NCBI GenBank assembly: GCA_902780365.1
Contig: CACZFE010000031.1
Coordinates: 1 to 12,270 of the forward strand
Reading direction: 5' to 3'
Source of the DNA: an uncultured Spirochaetales bacterium
Lineage (GTDB): Bacteria; UBP6; UBA1177
Length of the DNA: 12,270 bases
Made by a program: the position numbers and the translations under genes. The notes beneath the pieces are model-generated. The model had not been told where the DNA came from and did no database searches. It was given only the letters and a program-made list of their open reading frames with translations. This document shows, one piece after another, positions 1 to 7,069 of the stretch; the first letter of the stretch is position 1; every line of letters starts with the position of its first letter.

Positions 1-183
1 ACCGGGACGATCCAGGAAATATCAAAGGATTATCCTAATATTTTCTGGTGCCGCAACGACGAAGGTTCGATACAGAATGCGCTAGATGAAATATATGATT
101 TTGTTCCAAAGCCTTATCCTGAAAAAGTGAAGTTTTCACGAAAGGAAGGATTGAAAAAACTGATAGGTCTGCTTCATGAGTAA
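1..183 (+). CDS. C-terminal fragment of a probable glycosyltransferase (5' end outside window)
   Basis: Frame 1 is open from the first base to a TAA at 181-183, giving the last 60 residues of a protein that begins upstream. The fragment contains a stretch around NIFWCRNDEGSIQNALDEI, which resembles the end of GT4-type glycosyltransferases, where a short strand and a D/E-rich stretch precede the last helices. It ends in a basic helix. The stop overlaps the start of the next gene by 8 bases (ATGAGTAA), which implies co-transcription and translational coupling. That next gene is a clear GT-B glycosyltransferase, so a polysaccharide or lipopolysaccharide assembly cluster is the likely context. 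No catalytic motif is visible in the fragment, so the product name is an inference from the tail and the neighbour. That it is coding is much safer than what it codes for. Confidence 0.55.
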   Translation, partial: TGTIQEISKDYPNIFWCRNDEGSIQNALDEIYDFVPKPYPEKVKFSRKEGLKKLIGLLHE

Positions 184-1282
184 AATACTTTTTCTTTCAG
201 ACGGATCATCGATCCACACGAAAAGGTGGGTCAATTCCATTGTTGAAAGAGGGGAGACGATCCGTCTTTTCAGCCTGAAACCGGTAAATAAGGCTGATTA
301 TCCGAGTGAGAATTTTTCATTTACCGAATTCAATTTGCAGAAAAGATTCGGCAGTTTGAGCAAAATCAACTATCTGAAAGTTCTGCCGCAGCTTAAAAAA
401 GTGATCCGTGAGTTCAAACCTGACATCCTTCACGCACACTTCGCAACAAGCTACGGTCTGCTCGGAGCTTTGAGCGGTTTCCATCCGTTCATTCTTTCAG
501 TATGGGGAAGCGATGTTTTCGATTTTCCGAAAAAGAGTTCCCTTCACAGAAAAATTCTCGAATACAATCTGAAAAAGGCCGATAAAATCCTCTCGACAAG
601 TCATGTGATGGCTGCCGAAACGAAAAAATACACCGATAAAGAGATCGAAGTGACACCTTTCGGTATCGATACCGTCAAATTTGCTCCCGAAAAAGCGGAA
701 AGAGCGGCTTTGACTCCTTTTTCAGAAGAAGATATCGTTGTCGGAACGATAAAACTGCTTGAAGATAAATACGGAATAAACTATCTCATCGAGGCTTTTT
801 CAACGGTTGCAAAAAAGCATCCCGAACTTCCGCTGAAACTTTTAATTGTCGGAGACGGCAGCGAAAGAAAAAATCTCGAAAGTCTGACTGAAAAACTTGA
901 AATAAAGGATAAAGTTTATTTCGCGGGAATGGCTGACTATTCAAAAGTTCCGTATTTTAACAATATTTTGGATGTTTATGCGGCTCTTTCGAACTATGAA
1001 AGTTTCGGAGTCGCCGTTATCGAAGCGCAAAGTTGCGGAAAACCGGTCGTGGTTTCGAATGTCGGAGGGCTTCCTGAAGTCGTCGAAGACGGCGTGACAG
1101 GATTTGTTGTAGAGAGAAAAAATGCAGCCGCAACGGCTGAAAAACTTGAGAAACTTGTTCTTGACTCAGAGCTCAGAAAAAGTATAGGTAATGCGGGAAG
1201 AGAACGTGTTCTCAAACTCTACGACTGGAATGCAAATGTAGCGCAGATGATGGAAATATACAATAAAATCAACAATAAATAG
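176..1282 (+). CDS. GT-B fold glycosyltransferase, GT4-like (group 1 family)
   Basis: This 368-residue protein has the two-domain GT-B layout. The N-terminal acceptor domain starts with MSKILFLSDG, followed by HTKRW at 14-18, the DILHAHF strand at 83-89 and WGSD at 110-113. The C-terminal donor domain has TPFGID at 160-165, the LLIVGDG nucleotide-sugar-binding strand at 222-228, and the EX7E signature ESFGVAVIE with E275 and E283. It ends with GGLPEVVEDGVTGF at 297-310. Enzymes of this kind move a sugar from a nucleotide-sugar (or related) donor onto a growing glycan or lipid carrier on the cytoplasmic face of the membrane. The sugar and acceptor cannot be read from sequence. There is no signal peptide or clear membrane segment. 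The ATG at 176 is supported by AGGT about 8 bases upstream and by its 8-base overlap with the previous gene. A role in exopolysaccharide or O-antigen assembly is inferred from the preceding gene. Confidence 0.9.
   Translation: MSKILFLSDGSSIHTKRWVNSIVERGETIRLFSLKPVNKADYPSENFSFTEFNLQKRFGSLSKINYLKVLPQLKKVIREFKPDILHAHFATSYGLLGALSGFHPFILSVWGSDVFDFPKKSSLHRKILEYNLKKADKILSTSHVMAAETKKYTDKEIEVTPFGIDTVKFAPEKAERAALTPFSEEDIVVGTIKLLEDKYGINYLIEAFSTVAKKHPELPLKLLIVGDGSERKNLESLTEKLEIKDKVYFAGMADYSKVPYFNNILDVYAALSNYESFGVAVIEAQSCGKPVVVSNVGGLPEVVEDGVTGFVVERKNAAATAEKLEKLVLDSELRKSIGNAGRERVLKLYDWNANVAQMMEIYNKINNK
1161..1188 (+). promoter_or_regulatory. Candidate internal promoter for dnaE
   Basis: TTGACT (1161-1166, 5 of 6 bases matching the sigma-70 -35 box) and TATAGG (1183-1188, 4 of 6) are separated by 16 bases. 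They lie inside the end of the glycosyltransferase gene, 112 bases before the dnaE start. Replication polymerase genes commonly need constitutive expression, so an internal promoter would make sense here. Sites like this also arise by chance, and the lineage's sigma-factor preferences are unknown. Confidence 0.25.
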
Positions 1283-1299
1283 AGAAAACGGACGGTAAA

Positions 1300-4200
1300 A
1301 TGGCGTTTGTTCACCTGCATCTTCACACAATATATTCGTTTCTTGACGGTCTTGTAAAGCCGGGAGAACTTGCAAAAAAACTGAAAAAATTCGGCATGAA
1401 CGCAGTCGCGATCACAGACCACGGAAACATGCACGGCGTCGTAGACTTCTATACGACGATGATCGGAAAAGACGCAAAAGGGGACTACAACAAGATCGAA
1501 AATGCAGAAATCAAGCCGCTAATCGGCATGGAAGCCTATATTTCGGCGCATGACAGAACGGAAAAGGTAGCAAAAGATGCTTTCCATCTTCTTCTGCTTG
1601 CCGAAAACGATAAAGGTTATAAAAATCTCTGCTATATGGCATCTACTGCGTTTGTCGACGGGTTTTACTACAAGCCCCGTATCGACAGAGCGCTTATCAA
1701 AGAACACGCTGAAGGAATAATCGCGACGAGTGCATGTCTGGGAGGCGAGATCCCGCGTGCCCTTGTTGCCGGGAGAGATGACGATGCAAAACGGATAGCG
1801 CTTGAATACATCGAACTTTTCGGCAAAGACAATTTCTTCATCGAACTTCAGGTGAACGGAATAAAGGAGCAGGAAGAAGTAAATCCTAAACTTATAAAAC
1901 TTGCGCGGGAACTCGGGGTGGGGCTTGTCGCGACAAACGATGTCCACTATCTGAGCCCCGAAGATGCCGAGGCGCAGGACATTCTTTTCTGCATAAACGA
2001 AAAGAAAAAAGTTACAGATACCGACAGAATGCACCATGAGACGGCGGCGTTTTATCTCAAAAGCGAAGAGGAGATGCGCGAGCTTTTCAGTGTTTACGGC
2101 GAGGCCGGAACGGAAGCGATTGAAAATACGGTGAAGATTGCCGAAAGGTGCAATGTCCAGCTCGATCTGGGGCACAACTATCTTCCTATTTTTGATACCG
2201 GTAACAAAAGTCCGGCTGAGTTTCTCCGTGATATGGCTGAAAAAGGGCTTGAAGAGCGTTTTATAGAACTCGGAACGCCCGAAGACAAGAAGCAGGCTTA
2301 CCGCGAAAGGCTTAACTACGAGCTCGGTGTCATCATCAGAATGGATTTTCCGGGATATTTTCTCATAGTCTCCGACTTTATCCGCTGGGCGAAAAACAAC
2401 GGTATCCCTGTAGGGCCGGGGCGTGGCAGCGGTGCCGGTTCGCTTGTTGCATACTGCACGAGGATCACCGATCTCGATCCGCTCAGATACGAGCTTCTTT
2501 TTGAGAGATTCCTCAATCCCGAGCGAATTTCGATGCCAGATTTCGATGTCGATTTCTGTCAGGACAACCGTGAGCGTGTCATTGAGTATGTCGAGGGCAA
2601 ATACGGTTACGAAAATGTTGCCCAGATCGCCACTTTCGGTCAGCTCAAGGCAAAGTCGGCAATAAAGGATGTCGCCAGAGCACTTGACATCCCGCTTGCT
2701 ACCGCCGACAAACTGGCTAAACTCGTTCCCGATTCGTTCGCAGATATGTATTCACCGCAATACCTCAAAAATACTAAAGATATTACGGCAAAACTCGTGA
2801 GCGACTATAATGTTCCGGCTGATGTCGCCACCGATCCCGACAAGCTTAGAAAGGCTGTCGCAGGATTGAAGCTTTCTCCTGAAGATGCGGATAAGGTAAA
2901 AACGCTCAATGCCGCGATAGATACTTTTGCCAATGAAAGGCAGGTCATCCGCGACAACGAGGATTTTTCAAAGATCATCAATATCGCGTTGAAGATCGAA
3001 GGACTTCTCCGTCAGCCCGGCAAGCACGCATGCGGACTTGTTATCGGTCAGAAGCCGATTTACGAGTATTCGCCGATATTCGTCGATAAGGACAACTACC
3101 ATGTCACGCAGTATGATAAGACGATGGTCGAACTTGTCGGTCTTGTAAAATTCGACTTCCTCGGACTTAAAACTCTGACAATGATAAATCATGCGGTAAC
3201 GCTTGTCCGCAAGAAAAAACCCGATTTTGACATTTCCAAAATACCGCTTGACGACGCGGCGACATACAAATACATCTGCGAGAACAGCACGAAAGGGATA
3301 TTCCAGATGGAAAGCGGCGGTTTTGAAAAGATGATTCACCAGATGAAACCTGACCGCATCGAGGATCTTATTGCCGCCGTCGCGCTTTACCGTCCCGGAC
3401 CTATGGACATTATTCCCAACTACATCCGCAGAAAGCACGGAAAAGAGCCGATCGAATACGACCATCCGTGGATGAGCGAGATTTTGAGCGAGACTTACGG
3501 ACTCATGGTCTACCAGGAGCAGGTCATGCAGATCTCGCGTAAGCTTGCTGGATTCACGATGGGACAGGCCGACGGTCTGCGAAAGGCTATGGGTAAAAAA
3601 ATCGCCAAGAAAATGGCCGAGGCGAAGGTCAAATTCATAGAAGGAGCGAAGAACAAGGGGATTCCCGAAAAGACAGCGCAACTGGTATTCGACCACATGG
3701 AAAAGTTCGCAAGCTACGGTTTCAACAAATCCCACGCTGCGTGTTACGGCTACATTTCATACCAGACGGCTTATCTGAAAACGCACTATCCGACAGAGTT
3801 CCTTACGGCTCTGATTACTTCCGAAGCCGGAGATGCAAACAAAGTTTTCATGTATATCAGCGACGCGAGAGAGCACGGAATCGACGTTTATCTGCCCGAT
3901 GTGAACAAAAGTCTCAACAGTTTCACGATCGAGGAAAACGCGATCAGATACGGTTTCGGAGCTGTTAAAAATGTCGGCGAAGCGGCGGTCGACGCGATAA
4001 TCGAAGAGCGTGAAAAAAACGGCGAATTTAAGTCGCTGATAGATTTTACATGCCGTATGAATCAGTCCAAAATCAATTCACGTGCGATGGAATTCTTAAT
4101 AAAATCTGGTGCTTTTGATTTTACAGGCATAAACCGTGGTCTTCTTCTTGCGATATTGCCTGATGCCTTGAAAGAAGGGGCAAAGGCCGCGGAAGAGAAG

Positions 4201-5043
4201 GCTTCCGACCAGATGAGCCTCTTTGCGGCTTTTGATGGCGGCGATTCAGGCGAAACTTCGCTTTCAGACGAAGATCTGCTCAAAAATGCAGACCCTGGCG
4301 CGGCTCTTGATGTATTCGATATGCTTGCTTTGGAGCGGGAAGTGCTCGGTATCTATCTTTCCAACCATCCGGCACGCTTTTTCAGAAAGGATTTCCAGAA
4401 TCTTGAGCTTAGTTCGATAAGCAGCGTAGTAGAGGATGTCGAATCAGGAAAACGTTTCTACGGACAGAGAAACGACAACTGGGTCCCCGGAATAATCACG
4501 ACAGATATCAAGCCTGTGAAAAGCCGCGACGGAAGGGATTATTACCTTAAAGGGATCCTGGAAAGCGAGGATAGTTCGGTTGAATTTTCAATAAACAAAA
4601 TCGGAAATCCGATGGGAAATCCCGATGTCGAGAAGCTCGCTTCGAAAGTACCGCTTATTTTCAGAGTCCGCGGTCGCGCTGTCATGACAGGTGACGACGA
4701 CGAGAAAACGCTCGAAAAGGTCATTTTCTCGATAAACGACATCAAGGAAGATGTGAAGACTGTCGACCAGTTCATGCTTTACTGCCGCGAAAACGACAGC
4801 GATTTCGAGCCTGTTCTCGTTTACGAGTGCAGCGAAGACGAGTTCTTGAAAAACAAAGAGAATCTGAAAACTATGTTCTCTGATTCACCGGCAGCTTTCA
4901 GAATGAAATTCCAGATAAGAATAAATTTCGGCGATGCCGGCGACAATGTCCTCCTTGAAAAAATCGCAGATATCGATTTGAGCAGGCTCGCGCAGTTCAA
5001 ATCGATGCTCGGCTACGACAATCTCTACTTGAAAGTGAAATAA
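1300..5043 (+). CDS. dnaE: DNA polymerase III alpha subunit, DnaE type
   Basis: The 1247-residue protein is the catalytic subunit of the replicative DNA polymerase III holoenzyme, in the PHP-Pol-HhH-OB order of DnaE1. The N-terminal PHP domain keeps its metal-ligand motifs: HLHT (H7, H9), ITDHGN (D40, H41), GMEAY (E78), TSACLGG (143-149) and ATNDVHYL (N213, D214, H216). The polymerase core has GPGRGSGAG from G372 and the PDFDVDF motif with D416 and D418, which match E. coli D401 and D403. The third catalytic Asp is D619 in VKFDFLGL. FNKSH is at 808-812, and a helix-hairpin-helix lies around 885-894. QMSLF at 971-975 matches the Q-x-x-L/M-F internal sliding-clamp binding motif. An OB-fold region and a C-terminal tau-binding-like domain follow. 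Compared with E. coli DnaE (1160 residues), about 50 residues are inserted between the second and third catalytic Asp. The ATG at 1300 follows a weak GGACGG ribosome site. The gene lies 17 bases after a glycosyltransferase gene, which is unusual. Confidence 0.98.
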   Translation: MAFVHLHLHTIYSFLDGLVKPGELAKKLKKFGMNAVAITDHGNMHGVVDFYTTMIGKDAKGDYNKIENAEIKPLIGMEAYISAHDRTEKVAKDAFHLLLLAENDKGYKNLCYMASTAFVDGFYYKPRIDRALIKEHAEGIIATSACLGGEIPRALVAGRDDDAKRIALEYIELFGKDNFFIELQVNGIKEQEEVNPKLIKLARELGVGLVATNDVHYLSPEDAEAQDILFCINEKKKVTDTDRMHHETAAFYLKSEEEMRELFSVYGEAGTEAIENTVKIAERCNVQLDLGHNYLPIFDTGNKSPAEFLRDMAEKGLEERFIELGTPEDKKQAYRERLNYELGVIIRMDFPGYFLIVSDFIRWAKNNGIPVGPGRGSGAGSLVAYCTRITDLDPLRYELLFERFLNPERISMPDFDVDFCQDNRERVIEYVEGKYGYENVAQIATFGQLKAKSAIKDVARALDIPLATADKLAKLVPDSFADMYSPQYLKNTKDITAKLVSDYNVPADVATDPDKLRKAVAGLKLSPEDADKVKTLNAAIDTFANERQVIRDNEDFSKIINIALKIEGLLRQPGKHACGLVIGQKPIYEYSPIFVDKDNYHVTQYDKTMVELVGLVKFDFLGLKTLTMINHAVTLVRKKKPDFDISKIPLDDAATYKYICENSTKGIFQMESGGFEKMIHQMKPDRIEDLIAAVALYRPGPMDIIPNYIRRKHGKEPIEYDHPWMSEILSETYGLMVYQEQVMQISRKLAGFTMGQADGLRKAMGKKIAKKMAEAKVKFIEGAKNKGIPEKTAQLVFDHMEKFASYGFNKSHAACYGYISYQTAYLKTHYPTEFLTALITSEAGDANKVFMYISDAREHGIDVYLPDVNKSLNSFTIEENAIRYGFGAVKNVGEAAVDAIIEEREKNGEFKSLIDFTCRMNQSKINSRAMEFLIKSGAFDFTGINRGLLLAILPDALKEGAKAAEEKASDQMSLFAAFDGGDSGETSLSDEDLLKNADPGAALDVFDMLALEREVLGIYLSNHPARFFRKDFQNLELSSISSVVEDVESGKRFYGQRNDNWVPGIITTDIKPVKSRDGRDYYLKGILESEDSSVEFSINKIGNPMGNPDVEKLASKVPLIFRVRGRAVMTGDDDEKTLEKVIFSINDIKEDVKTVDQFMLYCRENDSDFEPVLVYECSEDEFLKNKENLKTMFSDSPAAFRMKFQIRINFGDAGDNVLLEKIADIDLSRLAQFKSMLGYDNLYLKVK

Positions 5044-5074
5044 TAATTGAGTGCAGGTAAATAGGCGAAACTTC

Positions 5075-5102
5075 TTTACTTTTAAATTTTTACTACTATA
5101 CT
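5075..5102 (+). promoter_or_regulatory. Candidate sigma-70-like promoter for mreB
   Basis: TTTACT (5075-5080) and TATACT (5097-5102, 5 of 6 matches to the -10 consensus) are 16 bases apart in an AT-rich gap between dnaE and mreB. This predicts a start near 5109 and a short leader before the ribosome site AAGGAAGG (5131-5138) and the ATG at 5143. No hairpin terminator is visible after dnaE, so read-through from dnaE is also possible. Confidence 0.45.
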
Positions 5103-5142
5103 TTTGCGTTTTTTTGTTTTTGTTGGTTTAAAGGAAGGAAAA

Positions 5143-6180
5143 ATGCTTCAACTTGATAATGTTTTATCGGTTTTCACCAGCGATATCGCTATAGATTTAG
5201 GAACGGCGAACACTTTGATATATGTCAAAGGCGAGGGGATCGTCGGCAACGAGCCGAGTGTAGTAGCCGTTCAGGAAAAGGATTCGAGGGGTGCGAAGTC
5301 TGTTCGCGCGGTCGGTCGCGAAGCTAAGGAAATGATAGGCAAGGCGCCTGTAAACATTAGCGTTATCAGGCCTTTGAAAGACGGTGTCATCGCCGATTTC
5401 GAAGTCGCGAGCCAGATGCTCAGATATTTCATCAAACACGCATACAAACGCGGCAGCTTCATCAAACCGAGGATCGCGATAGGCGTTCCTTACGGCATCA
5501 CGGAAGTCGAAAAAAGGACTGTCCGCGAAGCAGCACTCGGGGCAGGAGCGAGAGAGGTTTTCCTTGTCGAACAGCCGATGGCTGCGGCAGTCGGCGCAAA
5601 TATGCCGGTCACAGAGCCGACCGGAAACATGATCGTCGATATCGGCGGCGGTACGACAGAAGTCGCGGTTATCTCTCTTGCCGGAATCGTTTATTCCAAA
5701 TCGGTGAAATCTGCCGGTGACAAAATGGACGAGAGCATTATCGACTACATCAAGAAGAAATACAACCTCGCGATCGGTGAAAGGATGGCGGAACAGATAA
5801 AGTGCTCTATCGGAAACGCATATCCGGACGAAACACGTGAGTTTATGGAAGTCAAAGGGCTTGACCTTGTAGCCGGTGTCCCGAAGACGATCGAAATACA
5901 AAGCGACGAGATAAGGGAAGCTCTTTCCGAAGTTGTCAAATCGATTGTTTCCGCGGTAAAAAGCGTTCTCGAAAACACTCCGCCTGAACTTGCAGCAGAT
6001 ATCGTTGACAAAGGCATTGTTCTTGCCGGCGGCGGCGCGCTGCTTAAAAATCTGGACATTCTTATCCGAGAGGACACGAACCTTCCTGTAATAATTGCGG
6101 AGGATCCGCTTAAATCCGTAGTTTTAGGAACAGGTAAAATACTTGAAAACATTGATCTTTTGAAAACTGTATCCTTGTAG
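5143..6180 (+). CDS. mreB: Rod shape-determining actin homologue MreB
   Basis: MreB polymerises into membrane-bound filaments that direct peptidoglycan synthesis along the cell's sides. The 345-residue product has the actin-fold ATPase motifs in order: phosphate-1 loop IDLGTANT (17-24), KDGVIADF (79-86), phosphate-2 loop DIGGGTTE (166-173) and adenosine motif LAGGGALL (294-301). Sequence similarity to E. coli and Thermotoga MreB runs the full length. Residue 144, just before the PMAAA motif, is Gln (LVEQPMAAA). In E. coli (E143) and T. maritima (E131) this position is the Glu linked to ATP hydrolysis. The partner Thr (T171) is kept. The ATG at 5143 is chosen because it follows AAGGAAGG and gives the usual MreB length and N-terminus. 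An in-frame TTG at 5104 would add 13 hydrophobic residues and has no ribosome site. mreC starts 5 bases after the stop, so the two are very likely co-transcribed. Confidence 0.97.
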   Translation: MLQLDNVLSVFTSDIAIDLGTANTLIYVKGEGIVGNEPSVVAVQEKDSRGAKSVRAVGREAKEMIGKAPVNISVIRPLKDGVIADFEVASQMLRYFIKHAYKRGSFIKPRIAIGVPYGITEVEKRTVREAALGAGAREVFLVEQPMAAAVGANMPVTEPTGNMIVDIGGGTTEVAVISLAGIVYSKSVKSAGDKMDESIIDYIKKKYNLAIGERMAEQIKCSIGNAYPDETREFMEVKGLDLVAGVPKTIEIQSDEIREALSEVVKSIVSAVKSVLENTPPELAADIVDKGIVLAGGGALLKNLDILIREDTNLPVIIAEDPLKSVVLGTGKILENIDLLKTVSL

Positions 6181-6185
6181 CAATA

Positions 6186-7013
6186 TTGAATAAGAAAAAA
6201 GTTGTCCGATATATTTTTATTCTTTCTTTCCTTCTTGTTCTGATTCTTCCTCAGTTCTTTCTCGAGTACAATTCGCGTTTTTATTTCATTGACGATATTC
6301 AGATGATTCTTTACGGGCAGGTGCAGAATATCCGCGAAACTTTCCAGATAATAGCAGATCTCAAAAATGTGGGAAAGGAGAACAAAATTCTCGAGCAGGA
6401 AGTTTCCGAGCTCAAAGTCAGGCTTCTTATGAATGACGCTATCCTGAAAGAGAACGAGGAGCTTTCAAAACTGCTGAAACTCAAGGACAGTTACGGAAAA
6501 TACACGATCATTCCGGCAAAAATACTCAACTATTCGGAACTTAACCCGAACAGGATCTCTATCAGCTACGAAGAGCAGTATGCAAAACTTATGGCGGAAA
6601 AATCGACGGTCGTTTCAAGCATGGGGCTTGTCGGGCTTGTCACGTCTTTCCACGGCGCGAGGGCAGAAGTCGAGCTTATAACATCGAAAGAGTTCACGAT
6701 CCCTGCGGTTCTTGAAAACAGGGAGGAATGCACGGCGATCCTGCGCGGAAACGGACAGTCGCTTTCAGTTCTTTTTCTTGACAAACTCTGCAATTCGCCT
6801 GAAGCCGACGGCAAAAAGATGCTGAGTGCAAATCTCAGTGAAAACTACACGATTCCATATATTCCCATAGCGATAATCGGCAATCTGAAAGAGGATGAGA
6901 GCAATATCCTTTTCATGAAAGGCGAGGCTATCCCACTTTTCAAAAAGGGCAAACTCAATCACATTTTCATCGTTGTCGGCGCGAATACAGGCGAGAACAA
7001 GTCGCTGTTTTAG
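6186..7013 (+). CDS. mreC: Rod shape-determining protein MreC (divergent)
   Basis: MreC is an inner-membrane protein whose periplasmic part links MreB filaments to the elongasome and activates PBP2/RodA. The 275-residue product has the right architecture: a short basic N-terminus, one membrane segment (about 8-26), a periplasmic coiled coil (about 55-100, rich in K/E/L heptads) and a beta-rich C-terminal domain (about 107-267) with GLVGLV at 147-152. Several usual MreC signatures are poorly preserved. Where most MreC proteins have a G-D-x-V-x-T-S-G loop before the last strands, this one has DGKKMLSANL (208-217) and then IPIAIIG. The identification therefore rests on architecture and on its position directly after mreB. 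The start is TTG at 6186, 5 bases after the mreB stop, with no good Shine-Dalgarno sequence, so translation is probably coupled to mreB. mreD does not follow. Confidence 0.9.
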   Translation: MNKKKVVRYIFILSFLLVLILPQFFLEYNSRFYFIDDIQMILYGQVQNIRETFQIIADLKNVGKENKILEQEVSELKVRLLMNDAILKENEELSKLLKLKDSYGKYTIIPAKILNYSELNPNRISISYEEQYAKLMAEKSTVVSSMGLVGLVTSFHGARAEVELITSKEFTIPAVLENREECTAILRGNGQSLSVLFLDKLCNSPEADGKKMLSANLSENYTIPYIPIAIIGNLKEDESNILFMKGEAIPLFKKGKLNHIFIVVGANTGENKSLF

Positions 7014-7064
7014 GGGGAATAGGGAATTTAGGGAGTCTAAGGAGTTTAGGGAATCTAAGGAGGT
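7014..7064 (+). repeat. Short purine-rich tandem repeat ending in a perfect Shine-Dalgarno site
   Basis: Nearly the whole gap between mreC and the lipoprotein gene is built from a unit close to GGRARTYTA. The successive units are GGGGAATA (7014-7021), GGGAATTTA (7022-7030), GGGAGTCTAA (7031-7040), GGAGTTTA (7041-7048) and GGGAATCTAA (7049-7058). It ends with AAGGAGGT (7057-7064), a perfect anti-16S match five bases before the ATG at 7070. Several units contain partial Shine-Dalgarno cores (GGGA, GGAG). The repeat is seen directly. A role in translation or copy-number variation is inference. Confidence 0.7.
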
Positions 7065-7069
7065 AAATT

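Noticed and set aside
1519..2175. Minus-strand open frame of 218 codons inside dnaE
   Set aside because: It lies wholly antisense to a highly conserved part of dnaE, has no ribosome site and gives a Phe/Arg/His-rich product with no domain. It is a shadow of dnaE codon usage.
2968..3735. Minus-strand open frame of 255 codons inside dnaE
   Set aside because: It is antisense to the polymerase core, including the third catalytic Asp region. The product has no recognisable features and shows the same His/Arg/Phe-rich antisense composition.
5044..5074. Terminator after dnaE
   Set aside because: No GC-rich stem or inverted repeat is visible before the mreB promoter candidate.
5104..5142. Upstream TTG start for MreB adding 13 residues
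   Set aside because: It has no Shine-Dalgarno sequence, it starts inside the expected transcript start region, and the ATG at 5143 has AAGGAAGG in front and gives the standard MreB N-terminus.
5197..5901. Minus-strand open frame of 234 codons inside mreB
   Set aside because: It is fully antisense to conserved MreB motifs and has an Arg/Asp-rich artefact-like product, so it is a shadow.
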